Positions 1 to 9,254 of a DNA stretch of 64,000 nt are shown here, in pieces. Source of the DNA: Sphingomonas sp. IC-11. GTDB taxonomy: Bacteria; Pseudomonadota; Alphaproteobacteria; Sphingomonadales; Sphingomonadaceae. The position numbers and the translations under genes are program-made. The notes beneath the pieces are model-generated. The model did not search any database and was not told the origin of the DNA. It worked only from the letters and a program-made list of their open reading frames with translations. Location: NCBI RefSeq assembly GCF_021043365.1, contig NZ_JAJNDU010000002.1, positions 1-64,000 of the forward strand. The letters are read 5' to 3'. Position 1 is the stretch's first letter. Each line of letters starts with the position of its first letter.

Positions 1-30
1 TTCGTGTTTCCAAACGGACAAACTTGGTGA

Positions 31-107
<77 letters not shown>

Positions 108-930
108 ACACCAACTCAATACGCCCCACACACACGGCGTCGGCGGCACCGCAAACAACCGCAGGGCTGCGGTGTTAGCCATCATCTCGAACTCAGGACG
201 AGCGTCGCTGAGCGGATGGTGACGCTCTCCATCAGGGTCGCCAAGACAACTGCGGCCTCCTTCCGTACGGAATACCGCCCGCTCGCGAGCACGCTTGACC
301 CACATGCGGCTGCCTCTGCGCTGCTGGAAGAAAGCCGCCCCGGATTACACGTAAAAACTTCCAGTGGCAGCTCGGCACGCGTGCGCTAAGTGGCGGTTTC
401 CGGGGGGAGGGTGATCGCGGTTGTCTGCAGCGGTGGGACGCTAAGGCCCGCGATCATTCCCGGTTCTGCTTGGTGACTGAACGGCCGCCCGGGAGCAGGC
501 GATCAGGAAGAGACCTTCCACTGGACCTTCGGCACTTTCGACGCTTGGCTGTACACCTTTCCGGAAAACCCCGCACAGCGCGCTTGTTTGGGGGGTGGGT
601 GGAACACGGCATAGACAACACGCAGATACGCGGCGTCGGCCGTGCGCTGGCCAGCCTGCAGCATCACTTCCATTCGCCGGCTATCCTGCGACCTACGCGC
701 CGCACGGCACGTTGCAGACGTCACCTAATGCTGATGCTTGGCGATCGTCAGCGTCAGACCGCACTTAGAACTCTGCGCCGTCATGCCATGCGGACTCAGC
801 GGAAGAGTAGGGGAGCCGAGTGCGTCATCCAACCATCACGCTTGTCCCCGGTCGTGTGCTGAATAGCCGCCCGGACGGCAGAACAGCGATCACCCAGCTT
901 CAAGGCTGCCGCGCGTGTCAGGGCGTCCCG
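108..930. other. Gene-poor stretch after the tRNA
   Basis: No convincing gene. The open frames on either strand have compositions rich in Arg and Pro, no ribosome-binding site and no recognisable domain; the minus-strand frame at 78-305 simply runs across the tRNA. No integrase gene and no direct repeat of the tRNA 3' end was seen nearby, so there is no evidence that the tRNA is an attachment site here. Confidence 0.5.
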
Positions 931-1311
931 TCAGACCGGGCCTGAACCCAAGAACAGCCAGATCACCACCACCAGCGCCAATGTCGCCCCCGACAGCGTC
1001 CACGCCAGCAAGCGGAGACGGACCGGCCGCAACGCGGCAATCCTGTGCGCCTCCAGCCGGTTCATGATGGCGCAGGCGCGGCGTTCGGCCGACAGGAAAA
1101 TCGCAACGGCGATCAACAGAAAGGCGGTCGCGATCGCCTTGGGTATCCAAGGCGGATCAATCGCGCGAAACAGCGCATGAAATCCCAAACCGATCCCTAC
1201 CGACGCCATCCCCGTCCGCACCCAGCCGGCAAAGCTCCGCTCGTGCGCCAGGACCGTACGATCTTCCGCCAGATGCGTTCGATCCTCGGCCAAGTCGGTC
1301 CGGTCATTCAC
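931..1311 (-). CDS. DUF202 (YidH-like) membrane protein
   Basis: A 126-residue membrane protein of the DUF202/YidH type. The N-terminal half has the family's charged stretch with repeats of the form DRTxLAxDRT followed by LAHERSFAGWVRTG, then three hydrophobic helices (one after the RTG motif, one ending near FLSAERR, one at the C-terminus). The GTG start at 1311 overlaps the last codons of the upstream gene, which fits translational coupling; an in-frame ATG at 1368 would add 19 residues of poor quality. DUF202 proteins are small inner-membrane proteins of unknown function. The family call is good; the function is not known. Confidence 0.7.
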   Translation of the reverse strand: MNDRTDLAEDRTHLAEDRTVLAHERSFAGWVRTGMASVGIGLGFHALFRAIDPPWIPKAIATAFLLIAVAIFLSAERRACAIMNRLEAHRIAALRPVRLRLLAWTLSGATLALVVVIWLFLGSGPV

Positions 1312-2203
1312 GAAGGCGATCGCCCGCTGGTGTATCGGCGGTCGGCTGCCAGGTGGCGAGCAGCGCATCGTCCGCGGGGTTCTGGAACGCTACCTCGTCC
1401 AGCGACACGGCGATCAGGCAGATCGGACGCTGATGGGGTCCGCCGCCATCGCGGCACCGCACCGGCTGGCCATCAGGAAAGCGCCCGATCCGCCCGCTCA
1501 GCCGCAGCCGAAGCCCGCGGTTGATCGCCACCGCCTCACCGGCCATGCGGACGACGGCTTCATAAGCCTTGCCGCTGCGCTGCATCTGCCGCGGCGTATC
1601 GGGCGTGATCAGTTGCGCGATGCCGAGGGTTTCGCCGTCCACCGGCGGGGAAGGCGCGTCCGCTTCCGCCGGTGCTGCCGGTGGTTCGGCGCGCGCCGGG
1701 CAAGTCTCGCTGGAAGACCAGGGCCGTTCGATCCAGAAGCCTTCCAGCGCTTCAACCGCTGCTGGCGGCGTCGCCCACCACTCGGTTGGGGCCCAGCTCA
1801 CCGGAGCGACATGGACACGCAGCGCTCCGGCGGCCGCGTCGTACCGCCACCGCATCGGCAGCTCGGATGTCTCGGGGGCAGGACCATCGCATCCGAACGG
1901 AATGTCGAGCTCAAACCGCTTGCCCGCCACAGCGGCCGCCTGCGCGGGCAGGTCGCGCGCGGACGTTGCCGCATCCGCCGCTGCGGCGCCAAGCGCAATC
2001 AGGTCGGACCGCCGCAATATGTCGTCGGTCGGCACGGGCGCTTCGGCGGTCGGCGCAGGGGCGGGCGGCGGCAAGGTCGCGGCAGGTTCGGGCCGGGGCA
2101 CCGTGCTGCGGCCGAGCAGGAAGCCGCCACCGCCGACTGCAATCGCCGCCGCCAGGCCAGCGGCAATCGCTAACCGACTGGATCGAAGGCTGGGCTCAAC
2201 CAT
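1304..2203 (-). CDS. Membrane-anchored hypothetical protein
   Basis: A 299-residue protein. Residues about 10-32 form one hydrophobic helix (LAIAAGLAAAIAVGGGGFLLG), so it is probably held in the inner membrane with the rest in the periplasm. A Pro/Ala-rich linker follows (residues about 35-60), then an unrecognised domain of about 230 residues with several Cys (FGCDG, SETCPAR, PVRCRDG, RPICLI) that could form disulfides. It overlaps the downstream DUF202 gene by 8 bases and is probably co-transcribed with it. No catalytic motif was recognised and no function is assigned. Confidence 0.6.
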   Translation of the reverse strand: MVEPSLRSSRLAIAAGLAAAIAVGGGGFLLGRSTVPRPEPAATLPPPAPAPTAEAPVPTDDILRRSDLIALGAAAADAATSARDLPAQAAAVAGKRFELDIPFGCDGPAPETSELPMRWRYDAAAGALRVHVAPVSWAPTEWWATPPAAVEALEGFWIERPWSSSETCPARAEPPAAPAEADAPSPPVDGETLGIAQLITPDTPRQMQRSGKAYEAVVRMAGEAVAINRGLRLRLSGRIGRFPDGQPVRCRDGGGPHQRPICLIAVSLDEVAFQNPADDALLATWQPTADTPAGDRLRE

Positions 2204-2270
2204 GCGGTTACACTAGCAACATCTGTGTGATGCTCCATACCATCCTATCACAAGCCAAGCTGGAGGACGT

Positions 2271-3572
2271 GTGACGGTCGACCAAGCCCTGACGCTTGCG
2301 GTTCTGGTGGCGGTGGTTGCTGCGTTGATCTGGGATCGCGTACGCGCCGACGTCGTGGCGCTTACCGGCGCAGCGGTGCTTCTGATCACCGGGGTTATTC
2401 GGCCGGTCGAGTTACAGGGCGCCTTTGCCAGCCCGGCGATCGTCGCGCTCGCCTCGCTGTTCGTGATTGCCTACGCGCTGGAGCTGTCGGGGCTGCTCGA
2501 CCGCGCCATTGCCGCGGGCGTTGCGATGTGTCGGCGGATGGGGTCGACCGGCCTCTGGCTATTGCTGAGCGCGATCGGTTGCGTTTCCGCCTTTCTCAAT
2601 TCCACCCCCATCGTGGTGCTGGGCGCGCCGGTGATCCGCGACATTGCCAAGACCCTCGGGCTGTCGCCGAAACGATATCTGATGCCGCTCTCCTACATCA
2701 CGGTGCTTACCGGCTGCTGCACCCTGATCGGCACATCGACCAACCTGCTGGTCGACGACATGGCGCGGGTCGCCGGTCAGCCACGATTTGGATTGTTCGA
2801 AATCACGCCGGTCGGCCTGTCAATCGCGCTGTCGGGCGGGCTCTACCTCTTCCTCTTCTCGGGCAAGCTCCTCGACCGCAGCCTCGGTGCCTCGCCGCAG
2901 CCCTCGGACACCGGCGAGATCATGGTGGCAAGCGCACAGGTCGGCCATGCCGAGCTGTTCGCCGAGCCGCGTCCCTATCAGCCCGCAAAGGCGGCAATTG
3001 CTTTTTCCGTCTTCGTTGGCGCGATCGCGCTTGCCGCGCTGGAGGTTGCGCCGATCGCCGCCACCGCTTTTGCCGGGGCGGTGCTGCTGATCCTGCTGCG
3101 GGTCATCTCCGCGGATGAGGCCTATGGCGGGTTGCGTCCCCAGATCCTGATCCTGATCGCCGGCATGGTCGTGATTGGCATCGCGATGGAGGAAAGCGGC
3201 CTCGCTGCGTCTGCGACCAACGCGCTGGTCGGCGCGCTGCACGGCATCAGCCCGCTTGCCGCCCTTATCATCCTCTATGGCCTGACGATGGTGCTGACCG
3301 AGCTTTTATCGAACGCCACCGTCGCCGTTCTGGTGACGCCGGTGGCGGTTGCGCTGGCAGAGAGCCTGGGCGTCAGCCCCCGGCCGTTCATCGTGGCCGT
3401 GATGATGGCTGGCAGCGCCGCCTTTGCCACGCCGTTCGGCTATCAAACCAACGTCATCGTCTATCAGATGGCCGGCTATCGCTACATGGATTTCGTCCGG
3501 GTCGGTCTGCCGCTCAACCTCATCACCTTTGCGGCCGCGATCGTATCGATCCGCGCCTTCTTTCCGTTCTGA
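2271..3572 (+). CDS. SLC13/ArsB-type anion permease
   Basis: A 433-residue polytopic membrane protein with about 11-12 hydrophobic segments. The first half carries the family-typical sequence FLNSTPIVVLGAPVIRDIAK followed by SYITVLTGCCTLIGTSTNLL, and the second half repeats the pattern (LLSNATVAVLVTPVAVALAE, then SAAFATPFGYQTN). These paired Asn/Thr hairpins bind anion and sodium in SLC13/CitMHS carriers. Homologues near 590 residues usually hold two cytosolic TrkA-C domains in the middle; here they are absent. The GTG start at 2271 has a strong GGAGGA 4 bases upstream. Substrate is unknown (sulfate, dicarboxylate or similar). It stands alone, divergent from the hypothetical gene. Confidence 0.8.
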   Translation: MTVDQALTLAVLVAVVAALIWDRVRADVVALTGAAVLLITGVIRPVELQGAFASPAIVALASLFVIAYALELSGLLDRAIAAGVAMCRRMGSTGLWLLLSAIGCVSAFLNSTPIVVLGAPVIRDIAKTLGLSPKRYLMPLSYITVLTGCCTLIGTSTNLLVDDMARVAGQPRFGLFEITPVGLSIALSGGLYLFLFSGKLLDRSLGASPQPSDTGEIMVASAQVGHAELFAEPRPYQPAKAAIAFSVFVGAIALAALEVAPIAATAFAGAVLLILLRVISADEAYGGLRPQILILIAGMVVIGIAMEESGLAASATNALVGALHGISPLAALIILYGLTMVLTELLSNATVAVLVTPVAVALAESLGVSPRPFIVAVMMAGSAAFATPFGYQTNVIVYQMAGYRYMDFVRVGLPLNLITFAAAIVSIRAFFPF

Positions 3573-3591
3573 GCCTGATGATCCCGGGACG

Positions 3592-4002
3592 TTACCGTCG
3601 AACGGTGTAGAGATAAGCGGATATGTCGCGGGCTTCCTGTAGCGTGATCCCCTGGTCCGGCATGCCGTTGCCGGGCAGCACTTGCTGCGGGTTGCGCAGC
3701 CAGCGGGCCAGGTTCTGCGGGTTGTTGACCAGAACGCCGGCCAGCTCGGCGCGCAGCGCGATGCCGTTCAGCGCTGGCCCGGTCACCCCCTCCGCACCGG
3801 CAATACCGGGGATGCTATGGCATGCACCGCAATTGTAACGCGCGATGGCGGACTTGCCCGCATCGACATGCCCGCCGGTCATCGCCTCCGCTTGGGTGCG
3901 GGTTTCCACCGCTTCTTGGCGGTAGATGCCGAACACCGAGGCGGCGCCGACAGCGGTTGCCAGCCCGGCGAGCATCAGCGCGAAGCGTAGCTCAGACGGC
4001 AT
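3592..4002 (-). CDS. Membrane-anchored c-type cytochrome
   Basis: A 136-residue monohaem cytochrome c. Residues 5-26 form an uncleaved anchor or signal helix, the haem site CGACH is at 58-62, and Met114 in GNGMPDQG is the probable axial ligand. ATG at 4002 overlaps the end of ctaG by 11 bases. It is the last gene of the caa3 oxidase operon and probably delivers electrons to the oxidase or is part of the complex. The longer open frame upstream (to 4056) lies inside ctaG and was rejected as the start. Class I cytochrome fold is clear; the exact partner is inferred. Confidence 0.85.
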   Translation of the reverse strand: MPSELRFALMLAGLATAVGAASVFGIYRQEAVETRTQAEAMTGGHVDAGKSAIARYNCGACHSIPGIAGAEGVTGPALNGIALRAELAGVLVNNPQNLARWLRNPQQVLPGNGMPDQGITLQEARDISAYLYTVRR

Positions 4003-4900
4003 CTGCGCTCCTTTGCGGAACCAGCAGGGTGCGGAACAGCGCCAGCGCCGCGGCAAGATGCACCAGGCCGCCCGGCACCCACATGATCAACCCCGCAACC
4101 TGCTGGTCCTCCGCCGGGCTGAGGCCGAACGGCGCCAGCGCGAGACGTGCATAGCCAGCGTACCAGGGCGAGTCCGAAAAGGCCATCAGCGCGCCCAGCG
4201 CACCAGTGACGAAGGATGTGACGAGAAGGCAGAATGCCGCCAGCGCCCGGTCGCCAAGCGCACTGGCCGCGGCGCCGCGCCGGCCGAGCATCGCCGTCCA
4301 GAACAGCAGCGCGCTGACGATGAAGCACAGGTGCTGCGTCGCGTGCCAGCCTTCGCTCGCGAGCGCCACGTCGAACAGGGTAGGCATGTGCCAGATCCAC
4401 AGCACTGCCGCCTGGATCAACGTTGCAACCACCGCTCCGCTCGCCCAGGTGAAGGGCACGGATATCTGCCGACTGGCGCTTATTCGGCCCAGTGCCCGGC
4501 GGGCCGCTGGAGGAAAGGCCCACAGCATCGCCGATAACGGTTCCGCCAGCACGATCAGCGGCGCCGCCAGCAGCATCAGCAGTTCATGCTCGATCATATG
4601 AGCGGTGAAGGATCGCTCGCCTGCCTCATGCAGGGGAGACACCAGCGCGCCCGCCAGCGTCGCCCACCCCGCGGCGAAGAGCCATGCGCGCCGCCGCAGC
4701 CGCGGCTGCCCTCCGGCGGAGCGCGCGTAGAGCCTGCGCCAGCCGATGGCGAACAGCAGGGCAGAGAGAAACAATGGCATGGTGATCCACGGATCCCAGG
4801 TCCATCCCGGCGGCTCGCCATGATCATGCCCGCCGTGCGCCAATGCTGCGCCAGGCAGCGCCGCTGCGCACAGCAGGGTCAGGCGGATCAGCCGACGCAT
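3992..4900 (-). CDS. ctaG: CtaG-type cytochrome c oxidase assembly factor
   Basis: A 302-residue caa3_CtaG family membrane protein. A signal-like helix (1-21) ends at ALA and is followed by a His-rich HGGHDHG stretch that could bind copper in the periplasm. About seven further hydrophobic helices follow, with the conserved His/Glu motifs HMIEHELLML, IWHMP and HATQHLCF typical of the family, and PWYAGYARL near the C-terminus. It is distinct from the Cox11-type protein also called CtaG. The family is required for CuA/CuB maturation of caa3 oxidases in Bacillus. The gene overlaps the small membrane-protein gene upstream by 13 bases. Confidence 0.88.
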   Translation of the reverse strand: MRRLIRLTLLCAAALPGAALAHGGHDHGEPPGWTWDPWITMPLFLSALLFAIGWRRLYARSAGGQPRLRRRAWLFAAGWATLAGALVSPLHEAGERSFTAHMIEHELLMLLAAPLIVLAEPLSAMLWAFPPAARRALGRISASRQISVPFTWASGAVVATLIQAAVLWIWHMPTLFDVALASEGWHATQHLCFIVSALLFWTAMLGRRGAAASALGDRALAAFCLLVTSFVTGALGALMAFSDSPWYAGYARLALAPFGLSPAEDQQVAGLIMWVPGGLVHLAAALALFRTLLVPQRSADAV

Positions 4901-5232
4901 GGCGGAACGATCAGCACGGCCAGCGTCTGGAAGGCGATGGCCAGCGCAAAGATTCCGGCGAGGATCAGCGCAACTCGCGACAGCCAGGCTCTGGGCGGCG
5001 TCTGGTCATCGGCTGGCCGGGCACGGGGCCAGGCAATCGCCATCGCCAGGCCGCAGATCGCGAGGCTGGCGGCGCCCCAGGTCAAGCCGAGCCATGTGCC
5101 AACCGGGGCGCAATCCACCTTGAGCACGCTGCCCAAGCCCAGTTCGAATACATACCAGGCGACAGGTGGCAGCAGCAGCGCCGCCCATGGCCGGACGCGG
5201 TCGGCGCGGGACAGGCCGTCGGGCGCGCTCAC
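4888..5232 (-). CDS. Small membrane protein in the oxidase operon
   Basis: A 114-residue hydrophobic protein with three predicted helices (about WAALLLPPVAWYVFELGLGS, GLTWGAASLAICGLAMAIAW, LSRVALILAGIFALAIAF). GTG at 5232 overlaps the TGA of the CoxIII gene, giving tight coupling; a longer frame to 5277 would run further into CoxIII. Position between coxIII and ctaG is where other caa3 operons have a small subunit-IV-like or assembly protein, but no sequence signature was recognised. The two Cys (CAPVG and PPCVG) lie near membrane boundaries. It is a plausible extra subunit of the oxidase; function unknown. Confidence 0.65.
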   Translation of the reverse strand: MSAPDGLSRADRVRPWAALLLPPVAWYVFELGLGSVLKVDCAPVGTWLGLTWGAASLAICGLAMAIAWPRARPADDQTPPRAWLSRVALILAGIFALAIAFQTLAVLIVPPCVG

Positions 5233-5846
5233 CCCAGCCTCGGCGCCAGATAGATGAGCGCGCCGACGGGCAGCCATGTCAGCACCACGAAGGTCCAGTA
5301 ATTGGCGTTGTCCTCGACATCGGCGAACTGATCGTCGCCCACCTCATGGGTGTAGAGCCACACGCACTGGACGGCGGTGTCGCCAAGGTCGGTAATGAGA
5401 TGGCTGGTGTGCAGCACCATCAGCATCCACACCAGCGAGCCATAAGCATTGTCATGCCATGAGACGTTCAGGTGCCCGAACTCGAAGGCGCGCGGGATCA
5501 ACAGCAGCACGCCGATGACGGTCATCACCAGCGTACCGATGCGAACGCCGCGCTCGTCCTTCTGCTGGGCGCGACGGCGAACCCACAGGTTGGGGATCTC
5601 GCTCAGCAGCAGCCCCAGCGTCAGCACCGCCACCCAGAGCAGATCGGGCGGGCGGAGGCCGTCCGGCGGCCAGCCTGCGGTCTGGCTCATGAGGTAGAGA
5701 TAGGTCCCGGCGGCCAAGGCAAAAGCGGTGCCTTCGATCGCCATGAAGCCCACATTGCCCCACCATACCAGGTGGCTGGCGCCCGATGCGCTTTCCGGCA
5801 GGTCGGAAAGGTCGCCGACCACCCGTGTTTTCACCGCGTCGCTCAT
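5229..5846 (-). CDS. Cytochrome c oxidase subunit III (five-helix form)
   Basis: A 205-residue CoxIII-family protein with five hydrophobic helices. WWGNVGFMAIEGTAFALAAG is the family-typical first helix with its conserved Glu, and the C-terminal half has HTSHLITDLGD and NYWTFVVLTWLPVGALIY, close to the usual H-W-HFVD-W pattern. It is shorter than the seven-helix mitochondrial form; the CoxI partner here has a matching C-terminal extension. ATG at 5846 overlaps the CoxI stop as ATGA. Subunit III stabilises proton uptake in subunit I. Confidence 0.85.
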   Translation of the reverse strand: MSDAVKTRVVGDLSDLPESASGASHLVWWGNVGFMAIEGTAFALAAGTYLYLMSQTAGWPPDGLRPPDLLWVAVLTLGLLLSEIPNLWVRRRAQQKDERGVRIGTLVMTVIGVLLLIPRAFEFGHLNVSWHDNAYGSLVWMLMVLHTSHLITDLGDTAVQCVWLYTHEVGDDQFADVEDNANYWTFVVLTWLPVGALIYLAPRLG

Positions 5847-7759
5847 CGATTGCGCACTCGAAGCGGGCCAGTTTCGGAGCGTGGACGCTGCGGCCAGAAC
5901 CAGATGGTCAGGCCGATCGCGACCGGCACTGCGCCCCAAACCAGGGCCCATGGGGTGAAGATGCTGCCGACGAACAGGATCGACACGGCAACGGCGGCGA
6001 ACAGCGGCGCGATCGACGGTGGCGGGCTCTTCTGGCGATATTCGGGCGCTGCCTCGACCACGGACGTGACCAGTACTTCGCGCCGGTCCACGGCAAGGCC
6101 GGTCATCACCGCCAGCCCCTGGTGCTGGGTCCACAACGGCGTCAGGCTGTCCACCACCGGCATGGCATCGAAATTGTGCTGCGGCGGCGGCGAGGGAATG
6201 GCCCATTCGAGGCTAGAGCCGCCCCAGGGATTGGACCCGGCGCGCTTGCCGCGATAGAAGCTCCACGCCGCGTTGGCGACGAACAGCATCCCGCCGGCCA
6301 CGGCAATGGCAGAGCCGATCGACGCCACCATGTTCAGCGTGCCCCAGCCCATGCCCTCGCTATAGGTATAGACCCGGCGCGGCATGCCCTGGAGCCCCAG
6401 GATGTGCATCGGGAAGAAGCCGAGATTGAACCCGCCCGCGATCATCCAGAAACTGATCTTGCCCAGCCTCTCCGACATCAGCCGCCCGGTCGCCTTGGGA
6501 TACCAGTAAGCGATGGCGCCGAAGAGCGGGAACATCGCCCCGCCGATCAGCACGTAGTGGAAATGCGCGACAATGAAGTAGGTGTCCGTCAGTTGCTGGT
6601 CGAGCGGAGCCGAGGCCGTCATCACGCCGGAAAGCCCCCCAATGACGAAGGTGACGATGAAGCCCAGCACCCACAGCAGGGGCGTGTCGAAGCGCGGCCG
6701 GCCGCTCCACAAGGTCGCGATCCAGCAGAAGATCTGGACGCCGGCCGGCAGGGCGACGGCCATGCTCGCGGCTGTGTAGAAGTCATTGCCGAGGCGCGGC
6801 AGTCCCACCGCAAACATGTGGTGAACCCAAAGGCCGAAGGCGAGCGCGCCGATTCCCAGCATCGAAAGCACCACGGCCGTGTGGCCGAACAGCGGTCGGC
6901 GCGAGAAGGTCTCGACGATCACCGAGACGAAACCGGCTGCGGGCAGGAAGATGATATAGACTTCCGGGTGACCGAACCACCAGAACAGGTGCTGGAACAG
7001 CACCGGGTCGCCGCCGGTCGCCGCGGCGAAGAACTGCGTTGATACCAGCCGGTCGGAAATCAGCATGCTGGTCACCAGCATCACGGCCGGCAGGGCGAAG
7101 ATCGTCATCAGCGATGCAATGAACATCGCCCAGACGAACAGCGGGATGCGCGCCAGCGTCATGCCCGGCGGCCGCATCTTCAGCACGGTGGCGGCGATGT
7201 TCACCGACGCGGCCAGCGCCGCAACTTCCGTGAAGGTGATCATCTGCGCCCAGATGTCGGCGCGGTGCCCGGGCGAATAGGCCGGCCCGGACAGCGGCGG
7301 ATATTCGAACCAGCCGAGGTCGGGCGTGATGCCAAAGGCGTGCGGCACCCACAGCATCAGCACGCCGCCCAGGTAGAGCCAGTAGCTGAACGAGGCGAGC
7401 CGGGGAAAGGCGAGCGCCCGCTGCCCCAGCATCAATGGCACCAGCCAGATCGCCATTGCTTCCATCGCCGGCACCGACACCAGGAACAACATGGTGGAGC
7501 CGTGCAGCGAGAAGCTTTCATTGTAGAGCTGCGGCGTCATGCGGCCCATGTCGGGCATGGCCAGCTGCAGCCGCATGTCCAGCGCGAGCATTCCGGAAAG
7601 GAACAGCAGCACTACGATGGTCAGGATGTAGCGCGCGGCAATCCGCTTGTGATCGACGGTGGTGAGGAAGCCCCAGATCCCCGGCGCATCGCGCCACGAT
7701 ACCGCCAGTTTCTCGATCTCGCGGTCGTGTCCGGCGGTGTGATCGGCGGCGTCGCTCAT
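5843..7759 (-). CDS. Cytochrome c oxidase subunit I (caa3/aa3 type)
   Basis: A 638-residue haem-copper oxidase catalytic subunit of type A1. Ligands are visible: His86 (SLHGSTM) and His400 for haem a, His398 (VAHFH) for haem a3, and His263, His312 and His313 for CuB. The HPEVY motif (263-267) supplies the cross-linked Tyr and the proton-channel Glu. After the twelve-helix core there is a C-terminal extension of roughly 100-120 residues with two more hydrophobic helices, as in caa3 oxidases where part of subunit III is fused to subunit I. ATG at 7759 overlaps the CoxII stop. It reduces O2 to water and pumps protons. Confidence 0.95.
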   Translation of the reverse strand: MSDAADHTAGHDREIEKLAVSWRDAPGIWGFLTTVDHKRIAARYILTIVVLLFLSGMLALDMRLQLAMPDMGRMTPQLYNESFSLHGSTMLFLVSVPAMEAMAIWLVPLMLGQRALAFPRLASFSYWLYLGGVLMLWVPHAFGITPDLGWFEYPPLSGPAYSPGHRADIWAQMITFTEVAALAASVNIAATVLKMRPPGMTLARIPLFVWAMFIASLMTIFALPAVMLVTSMLISDRLVSTQFFAAATGGDPVLFQHLFWWFGHPEVYIIFLPAAGFVSVIVETFSRRPLFGHTAVVLSMLGIGALAFGLWVHHMFAVGLPRLGNDFYTAASMAVALPAGVQIFCWIATLWSGRPRFDTPLLWVLGFIVTFVIGGLSGVMTASAPLDQQLTDTYFIVAHFHYVLIGGAMFPLFGAIAYWYPKATGRLMSERLGKISFWMIAGGFNLGFFPMHILGLQGMPRRVYTYSEGMGWGTLNMVASIGSAIAVAGGMLFVANAAWSFYRGKRAGSNPWGGSSLEWAIPSPPPQHNFDAMPVVDSLTPLWTQHQGLAVMTGLAVDRREVLVTSVVEAAPEYRQKSPPPSIAPLFAAVAVSILFVGSIFTPWALVWGAVPVAIGLTIWFWPQRPRSETGPLRVRNR

Positions 7760-8784
7760 TTCAGACCCATCAGATATCGCGACGCGGCGTCCGCATCGGC
7801 TGGCGACAACGCGACCGGCGGCATCATCGTGCCCGGCTTCACCGCCTGCGGCTGTGTGATCCAGCCCTGGATCGCCCCGCGGCTCATGGTCAGCGTGCCG
7901 GCGGCAACGGACCGGCGTGCGCCGAAATGCGTCAGGTCCGGGCCCGCTCTGCCCCGCGCAGGGGTGCCGCGAATTGCGTGGCACATGGCGCACTGGCCCT
8001 CAGTCACGAGCTGGAAGCCGCGGCTGGCGGCGGGATCCGCCGGGCGGGCGGCGGGCCGCGCCTGGCTTGCCAGCCAGCTGTTGAACTCCTGCGCGGTGTC
8101 GATCTTCACGTCCAGCGCCATATGGGCGTGCTGAACGCCGCAGAATTCCGCGCATTGACCACGAAACCAGCCCGCCCGGGTAGGAGTGAGATCGATCGTG
8201 TTGATCCGCCCGGGGATCAGATCGAGCTTCTGGGCGACGTTCGGGATCCAGAAGCTGTGGATCACATCCGATGCACCAAGCGACACTCGCGTCGTTCGGC
8301 CAAGCGGCAGGTGAAGCTCGTTGGCCGTCTCGATCCAGCCGCCGGTCGCCGGATCGCGATACTGGATCCGCCACCACCATTGATGCCCGGTGACGCGCAC
8401 TTCCAGCGCATCGCGCGCCCGTGCGCTGGCAATGGTGCGCTCCACCCAGAAACTGCCGACGATCAGCACGGTAAGCCCCACCACGATCAGCCCCGCCCAC
8501 GCCAGCAGCCCGCGGTTGAGCCCCTCGTCGGGCGGGGTGATGCTGGGTTCGCCGGGCGACGCCCCGCGGCGGCGCCACGCCCGCACCACGGCGACGCCCA
8601 ATCCGGCCAGCACCAGAACGTACATGAAGCCGCACACGGCCATCATCAGCCAGAACAGCGAATGGATGCTCGCCGCCTGCTCACCTGCGGGCGCCAGCGG
8701 AGACTGAAAACCGCCACAGCCGCCCGTCGCGAGCAGGGGAACGAGACAGAAGGGGAGCGCCGCGCGCCGACGACCGGAGGTCAC
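7756..8784 (-). CDS. Cytochrome c oxidase subunit II fused to cytochrome c
   Basis: A 342-residue subunit II. A signal segment ends at Cys23 in TGGC, a weak lipobox. Two membrane helices follow (about 43-68 and 95-113), then the cupredoxin domain with VTGHQWWW. The complete CuA site is His176, Cys211, Glu213, Cys215, His219 and Met222. The C-terminus carries a fused cytochrome c domain with CAMCH at 265-269 and a Met in GTMMPP. The fusion defines the caa3 type, which takes electrons from a soluble or anchored cytochrome c. GTG at 8784 overlaps the upstream cytochrome c stop; longer in-frame starts run through that gene and were rejected. Confidence 0.93.
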   Translation of the reverse strand: MTSGRRRAALPFCLVPLLATGGCGGFQSPLAPAGEQAASIHSLFWLMMAVCGFMYVLVLAGLGVAVVRAWRRRGASPGEPSITPPDEGLNRGLLAWAGLIVVGLTVLIVGSFWVERTIASARARDALEVRVTGHQWWWRIQYRDPATGGWIETANELHLPLGRTTRVSLGASDVIHSFWIPNVAQKLDLIPGRINTIDLTPTRAGWFRGQCAEFCGVQHAHMALDVKIDTAQEFNSWLASQARPAARPADPAASRGFQLVTEGQCAMCHAIRGTPARGRAGPDLTHFGARRSVAAGTLTMSRGAIQGWITQPQAVKPGTMMPPVALSPADADAASRYLMGLK

Positions 8785-9254
8785 GATACCGGCCCGCTCC
8801 ACTTGGCCCCCTGGCCCTCCCCGACCTGGTCGACATCCTGCCGCCGCCGCTTCTCGGGCTTCAGCTGCGGAAGCGTGCGAACATAGGCGGTGATCTGCCA
8901 GAGTTGCTCGGTCGGGATCCGTTCTCCGTAGCGCGCCAGCGCGCCCGGGTGGCCGGTGGCAATGAAGCGGTAAACCTGATCGAAGCCGCTGCCGTTGGCC
9001 CATTGCTGGTCGTTGAGGTTGCTCGGCCCCGTCGCATCTGCGCCATGGCATGCACCGCAGCCATACCAGGTGAAATAGCGGCCGCCCTGCGACACCTGAT
9101 ATACGTTGCGCTCATAGCGGGCGATGCGTGGATCCGCTGCGCCATGCGGCGGCGTTTGGGGAAGGTCCGGCCCCACCGTTCGGGACTCGGCGCTGCATCC
9201 TGCCGTGGCGAGCGTCAGCAAGACGATGAAAAAAGAGGGTTTGTTGCCCGCCAC
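8781..9254 (-). CDS. Lipoprotein-like cytochrome c
   Basis: A 157-residue monohaem cytochrome c, first gene of the oxidase operon. With the GTG start at 9254 the protein begins with a short signal peptide and a good lipobox ending at Cys20 (LATAGC), so it is probably a lipid-anchored periplasmic cytochrome. The haem motif CGACH is at 66-70, and RYGERIPTEQLWQITAYVRTL is the family-typical C-terminal helix. A longer in-frame ATG at 9353 would place 33 charged residues before the signal peptide, so it was not chosen. It probably donates electrons to the CuA/cytochrome c subunit. Confidence 0.82.
   Translation of the reverse strand: MAGNKPSFFIVLLTLATAGCSAESRTVGPDLPQTPPHGAADPRIARYERNVYQVSQGGRYFTWYGCGACHGADATGPSNLNDQQWANGSGFDQVYRFIATGHPGALARYGERIPTEQLWQITAYVRTLPQLKPEKRRRQDVDQVGEGQGAKWSGPVS

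Noticed and set aside
470..862. Plus-strand open frame of 130 codons
   Set aside because: Arg-rich composition, no RBS, no domain; typical of a chance frame in GC-rich DNA.
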